Part shown: positions 40,840 through 49,809 of the stretch, piece after piece
How positions within the stretch are numbered: the stretch's first letter is position 1
Layout of the letters: each line of letters starts with the position of its first letter
Assembly: GCA_002436405.1 (NCBI GenBank)
Contig: DJLZ01000003.1
Location: forward strand, 1-64,000
Reading direction: 5' to 3'
Length of the DNA stretch: 64,000 bases
DNA from: Proteobacteria bacterium UBA6503
GTDB lineage: Bacteria > Pseudomonadota > Alphaproteobacteria > UBA1280 > UBA6503
Translations under genes and position numbers: made by a program
Notes under the pieces: model-generated
What the model was told of the DNA's origin: nothing
Databases searched by the model: none
The model's input: the letters and a program-made list of their open reading frames with translations, nothing else

Positions 40840-42177
40840 TTATTTGCCAGCGACGGTCATCCCCTCAATCCGCACAGTCGGCGCTGCGATTGAAAGGTCT
40901 AGCTTAAGGTCATCGGCAGGGGTCATGTTCAAGAACATATCCTTCAGGTTACCTGCGATTGTAATCTCATGCACAGGTTGGGTAATCTTGCCGTTTTCAA
41001 TCAAGAATCCCTCAGCCCCGCGTGAAAAATCACCCGTTGTTAGGTTTGAGCTATGGCCAATCATACCCGTCACCAAGATGCCTTTTTCAACACCTGCAAT
41101 AAGATCATCACGGCTGGTTGTGCCAGGCTGCATCACAAGGTTGGTCACACCGTCGCCACGGCCGTTAGGCTCTAGGCCCAAGCGCTTGGCTGAGGCTAGG
41201 CTTAATAGCCAGTGCTGTAGCTTGCCGTCTTTAACAAGGTCTAGTTTTTTCGTGGGGATGCCTTGGCTATCACATGGGTCTGACCCCAAACCACGGGGGA
41301 TTGTCGGGTCGTCAGTTAGGGTAATGTCTTTAGCAAAGACTTGTTCACCCATGCTGTCTTTTAGGAATGATGTCCCTTTATCAACGGCCATGCCGCTAAT
41401 GGCGCCCGCAAACATGCCAAGTAGATCAGGAGAAACTTCACGGTCAAACAAGATGGTCATTTTGCCTGAAGGCACTGGCTTTGCCCCTTGCTTGGCTGAG
41501 GCTTTTTCAGCCGCTTCTTTGCCAATGGTTTCCATAGCGGGTAGGTCTTCACGGTGGCGGCAAACACGGTAGCTGTAAGCTGTGGTTTGCGTGCCGCCTT
41601 CACCGGCAATGGTTTGCAGCATCGGTACAAAACTTGTGCTTTTCACTTGGGCGTTAAAGCCTTCGCTCGTTAGCACAGTGGTTGTTGAATAGTTAAAGCT
41701 GGTGTTTACGCTTTTGCAACGTACGCCTTTTGTGGCTTTAGCTGCATTTTCAAGTGCAAAGGCCATATCCTGAAGTTCAGTCACGTCAGGGTGCGGGCCA
41801 TCGTCATGTAGGTCTAGCGGTTTTGCAAGTTCTTCAACATTCTCCAAAAACTGGCCTTTGGCGGCAAGCATGGCGTCTTTGTTGGCAGGGGTAGCTTTGG
41901 CCATAAGCACAGTTTCGTGCGCCAGCTTTTTAAGGGCAGCGTCTGAAAAGTCTTCCGATGAGGCACTGGCTTTTTGTTGGCCAATGTAAACCGAAAGGCT
42001 CACCGAGCGTGTTTGCGCGTTGTCGTATGACTGTGGCTTACCATTCAGCACACCTACTGACTTTTTACCACTTTCACCCATAACCACACGGGCCTTAGCA
42101 CCAGTTGGCGCTTCGTTTAGGGCGTAGTCGAGCAGTGTTTTACAAATGTCTTTGCTAGTTGATGTTTGCTTAGTCAT
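40840..42177 (-). CDS. tldE: TldE (PmbA), protease partner subunit
   Basis: 445 residues from ATG 42177, which has GGAGGT at the right distance; a longer start at 42195 would include that site. Inactive partner of TldD in a heterodimeric metalloprotease that degrades unfolded peptides and matures some modified peptides. Typical blocks are RGLGSDPCDSQGIPTKKL, MIGHSSNLTTGDFSRGAEGF (20 residues) and the final PTVRIEGMTVAG. No HExxxH, as expected. Overlaps the tldD stop by 8 bp. Confidence 0.93.
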   Translation of the reverse strand: MTKQTSTSKDICKTLLDYALNEAPTGAKARVVMGESGKKSVGVLNGKPQSYDNAQTRSVSLSVYIGQQKASASSEDFSDAALKKLAHETVLMAKATPANKDAMLAAKGQFLENVEELAKPLDLHDDGPHPDVTELQDMAFALENAAKATKGVRCKSVNTSFNYSTTTVLTSEGFNAQVKSTSFVPMLQTIAGEGGTQTTAYSYRVCRHREDLPAMETIGKEAAEKASAKQGAKPVPSGKMTILFDREVSPDLLGMFAGAISGMAVDKGTSFLKDSMGEQVFAKDITLTDDPTIPRGLGSDPCDSQGIPTKKLDLVKDGKLQHWLLSLASAKRLGLEPNGRGDGVTNLVMQPGTTSRDDLIAGVEKGILVTGMIGHSSNLTTGDFSRGAEGFLIENGKITQPVHEITIAGNLKDMFLNMTPADDLKLDLSIAAPTVRIEGMTVAGK

Positions 42178-43582
42178 GTGCTGTACCTCCAACAATAATA
42201 CCGCCGGTCATGCGTACAGTAGGCATACCGTCGTTAACTGGGGCGCTTTGGCCGTTTTTACCGCATGTGCCGCCTGCATATTCAAGGCGCATATCGTTAC
42301 CAATACGGTCAATATTCATTAGTGCATCAAGGCATGAGCCAATAAGCGTTGCACCTTTTACAGGGGCTTTAATTTCACCGTCTTCAACCAAGTAGGCTTC
42401 TGTCGCTTGGAACACAAACTTACCTGCAGCGGTATCTACCTGGCCACCGCTGTAATCAACAGCGTAAATGGCGCGCTTGGTGTCTTTAATAATATCGGCT
42501 GGGTTTTCAGTGCCGTTTAGCATGTAGGTATTACGCATACGTACAAGCGGGCGGTGACGGTAGCTTTGGCGGCGGCCGTTACCTGTTGGCTTCATGTTAT
42601 GCAAACGGGCGTTTAGGCGGTCGTTCATGTAGCCTACAAGCTTACCGTCTTCAATAAGGGTCGTGTTTTCGGTTGGCGTACCTTCATCATCGATGTTCAA
42701 TGAACCACGTGAGCCTTCAATGGTACCGTCATCAACAATGGTCACGCCTTTAGCGGCAACTTGTTTGCCCATCATACCTGAGAAGGCTGACCCTGTGCGG
42801 ATGCTATCACCTTCAAGGCCGTGGCCAATGGCCTCGTGGAAAATTACGCCTGAACCACCAGCACCCAAAATCACAGGCATTTCACCCGCTGGGCATGGCA
42901 CTGATTGCATTAGCACGTCAACTTGTTTAAGGGCACGGTCGGCAACGGCTTTCCAGCCGTCAAAAATACCTTTGTAGCCATCACGGCGGCTGTAGTTCGC
43001 ACGGCCAGTTTCACGGCGGGTGCCGTCATCCATGGTTACGCTGATAACCAGCAGCACCATAGGGCGGCGGTCAGTGGCTACGTGGCCATCTGGGCGTACA
43101 ATCAAAACGTCTTGCACGTTGGCCGAAATCACAACCTGCACTTGGCGCACGCGGTTGTCATAGCCGCGGATGTAGGCGTCAATCTCTTGCGCAAGTTTAA
43201 TGCGCTTCGGTAGGTCATAGTCAGCGCTAAGTGGTGAAACTTCAGGGTAAACGGGGGTAATGGTGCCAACGGGCGGCATGGCAAGGGTGCCATTGCCAGG
43301 GGCTGCTGCTGAAAGTTCCTTTGCGGCTTTTTCGATCGCACCTTTTGTAAGGTCGTTACTGTACACATAAGCCTGAAACTCATCCACCACGCGGCGTAGG
43401 CCAAAGCCCATTGAGTTGTTGAACGAGGTTGACTTAATTTCACCGTCGTCAAGAATCACGCTTTCTGAAAGAACGTTTTCAACAAAAAGCTCACCGTCGT
43501 CGGCGCCTTTGGTTGCTTTACCTACAATCGGGATAAGTGCCTGCGCATCTAGCCCAATTTTTTGTTCAAGTGGATTGCTCAT
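42170..43582 (-). CDS. tldD: TldD metalloprotease subunit
   Basis: 470 residues. The zinc site is GVIFHEAIGHGLEGD, an HExxxH motif (His, Glu, His). Also visible are SAFSGMMGKQVAAKGVTIVDD, in part MMGKQVAAKGVTIVDDGT, and the C-terminal CGKNGQSAPVNDGMPTVRMTGG, in part GQSAPVNDGMPTVRMTG, which includes the third zinc ligand Cys. Operon with tldE. Confidence 0.95.
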   Translation of the reverse strand: MSNPLEQKIGLDAQALIPIVGKATKGADDGELFVENVLSESVILDDGEIKSTSFNNSMGFGLRRVVDEFQAYVYSNDLTKGAIEKAAKELSAAAPGNGTLAMPPVGTITPVYPEVSPLSADYDLPKRIKLAQEIDAYIRGYDNRVRQVQVVISANVQDVLIVRPDGHVATDRRPMVLLVISVTMDDGTRRETGRANYSRRDGYKGIFDGWKAVADRALKQVDVLMQSVPCPAGEMPVILGAGGSGVIFHEAIGHGLEGDSIRTGSAFSGMMGKQVAAKGVTIVDDGTIEGSRGSLNIDDEGTPTENTTLIEDGKLVGYMNDRLNARLHNMKPTGNGRRQSYRHRPLVRMRNTYMLNGTENPADIIKDTKRAIYAVDYSGGQVDTAAGKFVFQATEAYLVEDGEIKAPVKGATLIGSCLDALMNIDRIGNDMRLEYAGGTCGKNGQSAPVNDGMPTVRMTGGIIVGGTAHD

Positions 43583-43720
43583 GTATATGTGCCTTTATGA
43601 ATCTATTTTTATTCTTTACGGAACCAATGCGCCGCACGCCTATAAGTTCCATTACACTTAGTGTAACAGTTTTAATTCGGCGGTGGGGAAAGAACGTTAC
43701 TTATAACGTATAGAAAATTG

Positions 43721-44266
43721 CTACGAACGTAAGCCTAATGAGCGCAAGCGGTCGTACATCACAATGGCACCTGCAACGCCCACGTTCACGCAGAAGCGCA
43801 TAGGGATTTTGATGGTGAAATCACACTTGGCCAAAATGTCTTTATCCAAGTTGCCACCCTCTGGGCCAAGGATGTAAATGGCTTGGCGGGGGTGTACAAA
43901 ATTAGGAAGGTCAATGGCGTCGTCAGTCAGTTCAACGCCTACAAGTTTTGCACCTTGAGGCACTTCCATTTTTTCAACAGATTCATAGTTGTAAACAGGA
44001 ATACTTGAAGTAGCACCTGAAGTATCAGCCTCGCGTAAACCCTTACGAGAATAGTCAGCCGAAACGGTGAAAAAGTAGCTTGCGCCAAACGCGTATGAGG
44101 TGCGAAGTAGGTTGCCCAAGTTGTGCGCTTTTGACAGACGATCCACCCCAATGGCGAAGTAGCCTTTCATGTTTGGCGCAGGGCCAATAGGGGCACGCTT
44201 GCCACCCTTATTCATGCGAGAGGGTTTGCGTGGGCTCATGTATTGTTTGGTTTGCTTCTTTTCCAT
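43721..44266 (-). CDS. TrmH/SpoU-family RNA methyltransferase
   Basis: 181 residues from ATG 44266 (44284 is also possible; neither has a good ribosome site). SPOUT knot: motif 1 NLGNLLRTSYAFGAS, motif 2 IYILGPEGGNLDKDIL, motif 3 IPMRFCVNVGVAGAIVMYDRL, where the usual N-SLN-VS core is changed to CVNVGVAGA. It has a basic N-terminal extension. Target is probably ribose 2'-O in tRNA or rRNA. Downstream end of the nad gene run. Confidence 0.88.
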   Translation of the reverse strand: MEKKQTKQYMSPRKPSRMNKGGKRAPIGPAPNMKGYFAIGVDRLSKAHNLGNLLRTSYAFGASYFFTVSADYSRKGLREADTSGATSSIPVYNYESVEKMEVPQGAKLVGVELTDDAIDLPNFVHPRQAIYILGPEGGNLDKDILAKCDFTIKIPMRFCVNVGVAGAIVMYDRLRSLGLRS

Positions 44267-44305
44267 AAGTTGGAATATAGCCATTTTTTCAAATGGCGCA
44301 AGTTT

Positions 44306-45037
44306 TTATGCGGCCCAAGGGTGGTTGCGCTCGTGGGGGCTGCGTTTGCTCATTTGCCAGTTATAGTCAAACAGCGGGTTAACGGTGTTGCCTTGGCGGG
44401 CGTATTGCTTGCGTGAGATTGAGACTTTTACAAACGTGCGCTTTGTCGTCTCTTCGCACATGCTGCAACGGTGCACCACGAACGGATCCAACTTCAGGAT
44501 GGTGTGCGTGGGGTAGGTGATAACCTCACTCTTTTCAGCGATAGCATCAAAGGTCTCGAGGCTTGCGGCGCATTCGGTCTTTTCAAGGGGGAAGGGCGCA
44601 TTGAAAAACTCAGTCGGTAGGCAATCATACAAAATATACGTGTGGCTTACCTCGCCAGCTTCTTGGGCGATGTATTCGGCATTTTCGGTTGTGATATCAA
44701 GCTGCGCATCCTTGGTTTCAATATAGGCATCACTGTGTGCCCCAGGGCGGCGGCCAGTGCGGCCGGCTTCTACCTGCTTTTGGTCAATGGTAATGTACAC
44801 GTAGTGGTCGGCTTCAAAATCGCCGTATTGTTTTTCGTGGGCTTTAATCATGTTAATCACGCAGCTAAAGTCGGCAATTTCATCAGGGATGCGCCAACCT
44901 TGTTGCGGCATGTGAATGGGCATATCAAGGTGGCGTACACCTCTGAACTTCGGGAAGGTCTCAGGTGTAAGCTGCCCCACAACGTCGGGTAGGTTTACTT
45001 TGTTGAATTGCTGGATGTTCCAAGTTTTACGCTGCAT
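44306..45037 (-). CDS. Probable 2OG-Fe(II) oxygenase-like protein in nad run
   Basis: 243 residues from ATG 45037, 10 bp after the nadC stop. No family named with certainty. A plausible double-stranded beta-helix iron site is H101-S-D103 (RRPGAHSDAY) with distal H189 (DPFVVHRCSMC) and a 2-oxoglutarate Arg at 200 (TKRTFVKVSISRKQY). Spacing of about 86 residues between HxD and His and 11 to Arg fits the superfamily. A CSMC pair next to the distal His is unusual. Substrate unknown. Confidence 0.6.
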   Translation of the reverse strand: MQRKTWNIQQFNKVNLPDVVGQLTPETFPKFRGVRHLDMPIHMPQQGWRIPDEIADFSCVINMIKAHEKQYGDFEADHYVYITIDQKQVEAGRTGRRPGAHSDAYIETKDAQLDITTENAEYIAQEAGEVSHTYILYDCLPTEFFNAPFPLEKTECAASLETFDAIAEKSEVITYPTHTILKLDPFVVHRCSMCEETTKRTFVKVSISRKQYARQGNTVNPLFDYNWQMSKRSPHERNHPWAA

Positions 45038-45047
45038 GTCTATACCT

Positions 45048-45950
45048 TTAAATAATATCCAAACCAACATCAAAGTTCTTGGCGCTATGGGTAATAAACC
45101 CACTTGAGATGTAATCTACACCGCTTTCAGCAATGGTGCGCACAGTGTCGGGGGTGACGTTGCCTGAGGCTTCAGTTACCATGTTTAGCCCGCTGGCTTT
45201 CACCATGCTTACGGCTTTGGTAAGTGTTTCGCCCGTCATGTTATCAAGTAGCACAATATCTGCACCGCCAAGGTTGATAAGCTCTTGCAGTTGGTCGAGG
45301 GTATCTACTTCAACCTCAATTTTAATACTGTGGCTTTTACCAGCTTTAGCGGCGGTGAGGGCAGCTTCTAAGCCGCCAGCGTAAGCGATGTGATTGTCTT
45401 TAATCATAATCATATCGTAAAGGCCCATGCGGTGGTTTACGCCGCCGCCGCAGGTAACAGCGTACTTTTGTAGCGCACGTAGGTTCAGTTGCGTTTTGCG
45501 GGTATCTAGTAGTTTGGTGGTTGTACCTTCAAGTTGGCGGGCCATACTGTAGGTGGTGGTCGCAATGCCGCATAGGTGACCAAGCAAGTTAAGGGCAACA
45601 CGTTCAGCCGTTAAAATGCTGCGGGCTTTGCCGCTAACTTTGGCAAGGGGGGTGCCTTTGGTCACAAGTTCGCCGTCATTTACAAAAGCCTCAATGGTCG
45701 ATGTGGGGTCAACCAGTTCAAAAGTTTTGAGGGCCATTTTAAGGCCTGCAATCACACCTTCATCGCGGGCCACAAAAGTAGCGTTTGCGGTTTTGGTTTC
45801 GGGGATTGTTAGCGTACTTGTGATGTCTCCCGTAAGGCCTAAATCTTCCTTCAAAGCGTCTTGCAAAGTGCTGAGGTAAAGTGCTTCAGGAAGCGCTGCC
45901 GGGGTGCTGATTCGATGTGTGTTTTGTACGGTTTTAAGCTGCGGTTTCAT
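45048..45950 (-). CDS. nadC: NadC, quinolinate phosphoribosyltransferase
   Basis: 300 residues from ATG 45950. Converts quinolinate and PRPP to nicotinate mononucleotide. Visible blocks: LKEDLGLTGDITS, ERVALNLLGHLCGIAT, LDTRKTQLNLRALQKYAVTCGG (in part TRKTQLNLRALQKYAV), GGVNHRMGLYDMIMIKDNH (in part HRMGLYDMIMIKDNHI), and IEVEVDTLDQLQEL. Overlaps the nadB end by 17 bp. Confidence 0.95.
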   Translation of the reverse strand: MKPQLKTVQNTHRISTPAALPEALYLSTLQDALKEDLGLTGDITSTLTIPETKTANATFVARDEGVIAGLKMALKTFELVDPTSTIEAFVNDGELVTKGTPLAKVSGKARSILTAERVALNLLGHLCGIATTTYSMARQLEGTTTKLLDTRKTQLNLRALQKYAVTCGGGVNHRMGLYDMIMIKDNHIAYAGGLEAALTAAKAGKSHSIKIEVEVDTLDQLQELINLGGADIVLLDNMTGETLTKAVSMVKASGLNMVTEASGNVTPDTVRTIAESGVDYISSGFITHSAKNFDVGLDII

Positions 45951-47544
45951 TGCGGTAAACCCCTTCTTTTTCAACTTTAGATGTTGATTGTAATTTATTG
46001 ATTAAAATTGATTTTTTATGTGTACTTTGCGTTGTGGGATAGTCGCTACGCATGTGGCCGCCACGGCTTTCAGTGCGGGCTAACGCTGCGGTTAAAACAA
46101 GCGGGGCAAGGGTCATTAAATTGTGCAGTTCAATCGCCTGCGGAATGTCATCACCTGTGGCAATAAGAGCTGGCAAGTTTTGCAACGTTGCAAGTTTTTG
46201 AATGCCATTTTCAAGCCCCTGTTTTTCACGAACCAGACCTGCTGATTTATACATAGTGTCACGCAGGTTTTGTTTTGTGGCAGCCGCATGTTTTACCAAC
46301 GTGAGGCGTGGTGGCGTTGTACCAATTTTAACGTTTTGTTTTTCAATTTGCTTAATGTCGGTAGCAGCTGATTTTGCAAAAACCAAACACTCAAGCAAGC
46401 TGTTGCTGGCAAGGCGGTTGGCACCGTGCACACCTGTAACGGCAACCTCACCCACAGCCCACAAACCGGGAACATCGGTTTTACCAGCAAGGTCGGTACG
46501 TACACCGCCCATGTAGTAGTGGGCTGCCGGCGCTACAGGAAGTAGATCGGTAGCAGGGGTAAGGCCATATTCTGCGCACAAGCGTGTAACGGTTGGGAAC
46601 TTAGTCTCAACGTTTGCAATGTGGCGTACGTCTAGGTAAGGGGTGCGGTCAGCTGCAAGTTCAGCCCAAACGCCGCGGGCCACAACGTCACGTGGGGCAA
46701 GCTCAGCGTCTTTATGCAGGTTTAGCATAAAGCGCTCGCCGTTTTTGTTGACCAACTTACCACCTGAGCCACGTAGGGCTTCGGTCAGGAGTGGCTGTTT
46801 GCCGTCGGGCGTTTTAACAGCGAGTGACGTTGGGTGAAATTGCACAAACTCAAGGTCAGCCAGTGTGGCACCAGCTTCGTAAGCAAGGGCAATGCCGTCG
46901 CCAGTTGAAGCGGCTGGGTTGGTGGTATGGCTAAACATTTGGCCAGCACCGCCTGTAGCAAGCACAACGTTTGCGGCTTGAAGTTTTAGCCAACCATCTT
47001 GGGTATTAAAGCCCCAAGCGCCTGTAAGCTTGCCGTTCTTTTTAACAAGTTCAGCAATGTGGGTATTGGATACCACCTGAATGTGGCGGGCTTTTTCAAC
47101 TGCTGCTGCTAGAGTTTGCGACAAGTGCCAGCCAGTGGCATCACCACCAGCGTGTACAATGCGGGCCATGCTATGCGCCGCCTCTAAACCTACCAAGATA
47201 TTCCCTTTAGCGTCACGGTCAAACGGCATCCCTAGGGCCAGCAGTTGTTCAACAACTTTGGAACCTTCTGTTGTTAGGTGATTTACTGCCGCTTTATCAG
47301 TCAGGCCTGCACCTGCAAAGTGCGTATCATCCGCATGCAGGGCTGGGGTATCACCTTTAGCAAATACGGTGGCAATGCCGCCTTGGGCATGCGCGGTGCT
47401 GCCGCCAACAAGGCCTTCGGTTTTAGTGACAAGTAGTACATTAAGTGGGGCAAGCGCAAGGGCTGTTGCCATACCAGCTGCACCAGAGCCTATCACTAAA
47501 ACATCAGCGTTAAGGGTAGGGTAGGTTTTAAGATTACGAGGCAT
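45934..47544 (-). CDS. nadB: NadB, L-aspartate oxidase
   Basis: 536-residue flavoprotein that oxidises aspartate to iminoaspartate. The FAD fold is DVLVIGSGAAGMATALALA; GGSTAHAQGGIA and FVQFHPTSLA are family blocks; AAHYYMGGVRTDLAG carries the catalytic His/Arg region, and GEVAVTGVHGANRLASNSLLE is the second FAD contact (each string within 20). C-terminal helical domain present. Second gene of nadABC. Confidence 0.95.
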   Translation of the reverse strand: MPRNLKTYPTLNADVLVIGSGAAGMATALALAPLNVLLVTKTEGLVGGSTAHAQGGIATVFAKGDTPALHADDTHFAGAGLTDKAAVNHLTTEGSKVVEQLLALGMPFDRDAKGNILVGLEAAHSMARIVHAGGDATGWHLSQTLAAAVEKARHIQVVSNTHIAELVKKNGKLTGAWGFNTQDGWLKLQAANVVLATGGAGQMFSHTTNPAASTGDGIALAYEAGATLADLEFVQFHPTSLAVKTPDGKQPLLTEALRGSGGKLVNKNGERFMLNLHKDAELAPRDVVARGVWAELAADRTPYLDVRHIANVETKFPTVTRLCAEYGLTPATDLLPVAPAAHYYMGGVRTDLAGKTDVPGLWAVGEVAVTGVHGANRLASNSLLECLVFAKSAATDIKQIEKQNVKIGTTPPRLTLVKHAAATKQNLRDTMYKSAGLVREKQGLENGIQKLATLQNLPALIATGDDIPQAIELHNLMTLAPLVLTAALARTESRGGHMRSDYPTTQSTHKKSILINKLQSTSKVEKEGVYRNETAA

Positions 47545-47559
47545 AGTCTGACCCTCTCG

Positions 47560-48633
47560 TTAAGCAACACGTTGGGTTGTTTTGGTTTCAGCTTTGTCCT
47601 TAATGCGGCGCTCACGCTCTTCGTCCACTGCGAGCATAGCTTCTACGGCAAGGCGTGCACGGTCGGCCACTTCAGGGTCAACGGTCACTTCAGGCCCTAG
47701 CGTACGAAGGCTCTCGAGAATTTTTGGCAATGTAATGCGCTTCATGTGTGGGCATAGGTTGCATGGGCGAATAAACTCAACGTCATGCACTTCGGCGGCC
47801 ACGTTGTCGCTCATTGAACATTCAGTCACCATCAGGATGCGTTTAGGGCGTTTATCCTTCGCGTAGTTAATCATGCCTGCGGTTGAACCACAGAAGTCAG
47901 CTTCTTCAATCACGTCTGGTGGGCACTCAGGGTGGGCGATGATGGTGATATCGCCTTTATATTGCTCACGGTATTTGCGTAGCTCTTCGCCTGTAAAGCG
48001 CTCGTGCACTTCGCAGCTGCCTGCCCAAGTTAAAATCTTCTTGCTGGTTTGTTTTGAAATCCAGTTTGCAAGGTATTGGTCAGGGATACACAGAACAGTA
48101 TCACTCTCGAGTGATTCAATAATCTCAACCGCGTTGCCTGAGGTGCAGCAAATGTCGCACTCGGCTTTTACTTCAGCGCTGGTGTTCACGTAAGTCACAA
48201 TCGGCACACCTGGGTGGGCTTCACGTAGGGCACGTACATCAGCTGCTGTAATGCTTGAGGCAAGTGAACAGCCAGCTTCCATATCAGGTACGATAACTGT
48301 TTTGCTTGGGTTCAGTAGTTTTGAGGTTTCAGCCATAAAGTGCACACCGCACTGGATAATCACATCAGCATCAGTTTCAGTTGCCATACGGGCAAGGCCT
48401 AGGCTATCGCCAACATAGTCAGCCACGGTGTGGAAGATATCGGGCGTCATGTAGTTGTGGGCAAGGATGACGGCGTTCTTTTCTTTCTTTAGGCGGTTGA
48501 TTTCAGCCACGTAAGGGGCAATAGCTGGCCATTCAAAATCAGGGATAACGGTTTTAACCTTATCGTAAATAGGGGCGGTGGCTTCTTCAATTTCAACCGT
48601 AAACTTAGGGGTGGTGTTTGTAGGGGTGGTCAT
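47560..48633 (-). CDS. nadA: NadA, quinolinate synthase
   Basis: 357 residues from ATG 48633, chosen over 48699 since AGGAAG precedes it and the operators lie upstream. Condenses iminoaspartate with dihydroxyacetone phosphate. [4Fe-4S] ligands lie in IIQCGVHFMAETSKLL, CDICCTSGNAVEI and RPCNLCPHMKRI. DPEVADRARLAVEAML is the usual end, followed by a basic tail. NrtR-like boxes lie 120-165 bp upstream. Confidence 0.96.
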   Translation of the reverse strand: MTTPTNTTPKFTVEIEEATAPIYDKVKTVIPDFEWPAIAPYVAEINRLKKEKNAVILAHNYMTPDIFHTVADYVGDSLGLARMATETDADVIIQCGVHFMAETSKLLNPSKTVIVPDMEAGCSLASSITAADVRALREAHPGVPIVTYVNTSAEVKAECDICCTSGNAVEIIESLESDTVLCIPDQYLANWISKQTSKKILTWAGSCEVHERFTGEELRKYREQYKGDITIIAHPECPPDVIEEADFCGSTAGMINYAKDKRPKRILMVTECSMSDNVAAEVHDVEFIRPCNLCPHMKRITLPKILESLRTLGPEVTVDPEVADRARLAVEAMLAVDEERERRIKDKAETKTTQRVA

Positions 48634-48753
48634 GGGTCTTGCTTTCTTCCTGTTTAATGCTCTGATTGAGTATAAATAAGTGTAAAAAAATATGCTCAAC
48701 GTGGGCGGTCTAATTTTTTAGTTATTAACCAGTTTGTTCCTACTGAATTAATA

Positions 48754-48796
48754 ATACTCAATATGAGTATATATAATATATGCTCAATATGAGGAT
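48754..48796. promoter_or_regulatory. Tandem NrtR-type operators upstream of nadA
   Basis: Box 1 is a perfect 7-3-7 palindrome ATACTCAATATGAGTAT (48754-48770). Box 2, ATGCTCAATATGAGGAT (48780-48796), matches it in 15 of 17 positions; centres are 26 bp apart. Degenerate half copies occur nearer the gene (TGAGTAT at 48667, ATGCTCA at 48692). TGAGTAT-type palindromes are typical of NrtR sites on NAD genes, and an NrtR gene is at 50649-51644. Confidence 0.7.
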
Positions 48797-48834
48797 ATAT
48801 GTCAACGGATAAATTTAAAAAAGTTTAAAAAATA

Positions 48835-48863
48835 AAAAAGCCCCCACCGTGTTGGTGGGGGCT
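48835..48863 (-). terminator. Terminator of ankyrin-like gene 1
   Basis: GCCCCCACC/GGTGGGGGC stem and, on the minus strand, a following T-run, 33 bp after the stop of the gene at 48896. Confidence 0.88.
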
Positions 48864-48895
48864 TCGTAAGCAGTTATAGGGCAGTTATTGGGGGG

Positions 48896-49645
48896 TTAGG
48901 GCTTGGCAAAGCCTGCTTCTTCAAGCATGGCAATGCTGTAGCGCATGCCGCTAAAGCGGTTTTGCGCCAGTTCAGCCATCATCGTACCAAGGATGCTGCG
49001 CTGTTGCTTGACCTCGGGGCAGGACTCACCAATGCTGATGAGTTCGGTGACCCGATTATTGATGGCCAGGTTCGTCGTCACGTTATTGCAGCCATCGGGC
49101 TGCTGTGCCGAGTGCATAGTGATTGCCTTGGGGCAAACACGGCTGAGGGCCACAACGCCGGCGTTGTTCCCCCGATAGCAGAAAATATCCACCGGCGTAT
49201 AGCCGCAGGCATTCTGTATCGTCAGGAGCTCAGGGTTGAGCACCGCAAGGGTAATCAGCGCTTCGGTATCGTCCTGTACCGCGAAGGCGTGGGCGATGGT
49301 TCTGCCATAGTTCATGGCGTTGGTGATGGTCAGCACGGCCGGTTCGATTGTGGCCATAGCCAGAACACCATCAATGTCACGCTTTTTGGCAAGCCACGTG
49401 GTGGGGTAGTAACCACGGTCGTCGGCTGCAAGCAGGATGGAGGCATCACGCTGGGCGAGGGCTTCCATGGCTTCGATGTTGTGATGTTGTGCAAAGTAGT
49501 GCGCGGCATTCAGGTCGGATTCGGGCATCTGAGCGGTAACGTCAGCGCCGTTGTCGATGGCCTGTAGGGCAGCGGCAAGGTTGTTGGCCTTGGCGGCAGC
49601 CAGCAGGTCGAGGTTCATCGTGAACTGAGCTTGTGCAGTGCGCAT
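48896..49645 (-). CDS. Ankyrin-repeat-like protein 1
   Basis: 249 residues from ATG 49645 with AGGAG 7 bp upstream. Helical repeats of about 33-35 residues: LLAAAKANNLAAALQAIDNG is a classical first ankyrin repeat followed by ADVTAQMPESDLNAAHYFAQ, and later repeats (DDRGYYPTTWLAKKRD, NYGRTIAHAFAVQDD, NACGYTPVDIFCYRGN) are degenerate. No signal peptide or catalytic domain. Higher GC than its neighbours. Likely protein binder of unknown partner. Related to the gene at 49810. Confidence 0.8.
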   Translation of the reverse strand: MRTAQAQFTMNLDLLAAAKANNLAAALQAIDNGADVTAQMPESDLNAAHYFAQHHNIEAMEALAQRDASILLAADDRGYYPTTWLAKKRDIDGVLAMATIEPAVLTITNAMNYGRTIAHAFAVQDDTEALITLAVLNPELLTIQNACGYTPVDIFCYRGNNAGVVALSRVCPKAITMHSAQQPDGCNNVTTNLAINNRVTELISIGESCPEVKQQRSILGTMMAELAQNRFSGMRYSIAMLEEAGFAKP

Positions 49646-49759
49646 AAAGTCTCCTGTTATGGGAGGGAAAAGGAATCAAGATAGTGTTATAAGCCACATG
49701 TAAGGCACATGCGTAGGCATTACAAGCCGAAAACTTAAGGTATCAGTGGTTTAGACGTA

Positions 49760-49785
49760 AAAAACCGCCCCGAAGGGCGGTTTTT
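49760..49785 (-). terminator. Terminator of ankyrin-like gene 2
   Basis: AAAACCGCCC/GGGCGGTTTT stem with CGAA loop and T-run, 25 bp after the stop at 49810. Confidence 0.88.
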
Positions 49786-49809
49786 CTCGTTAAGGGAATC
49801 TAACCCAAA

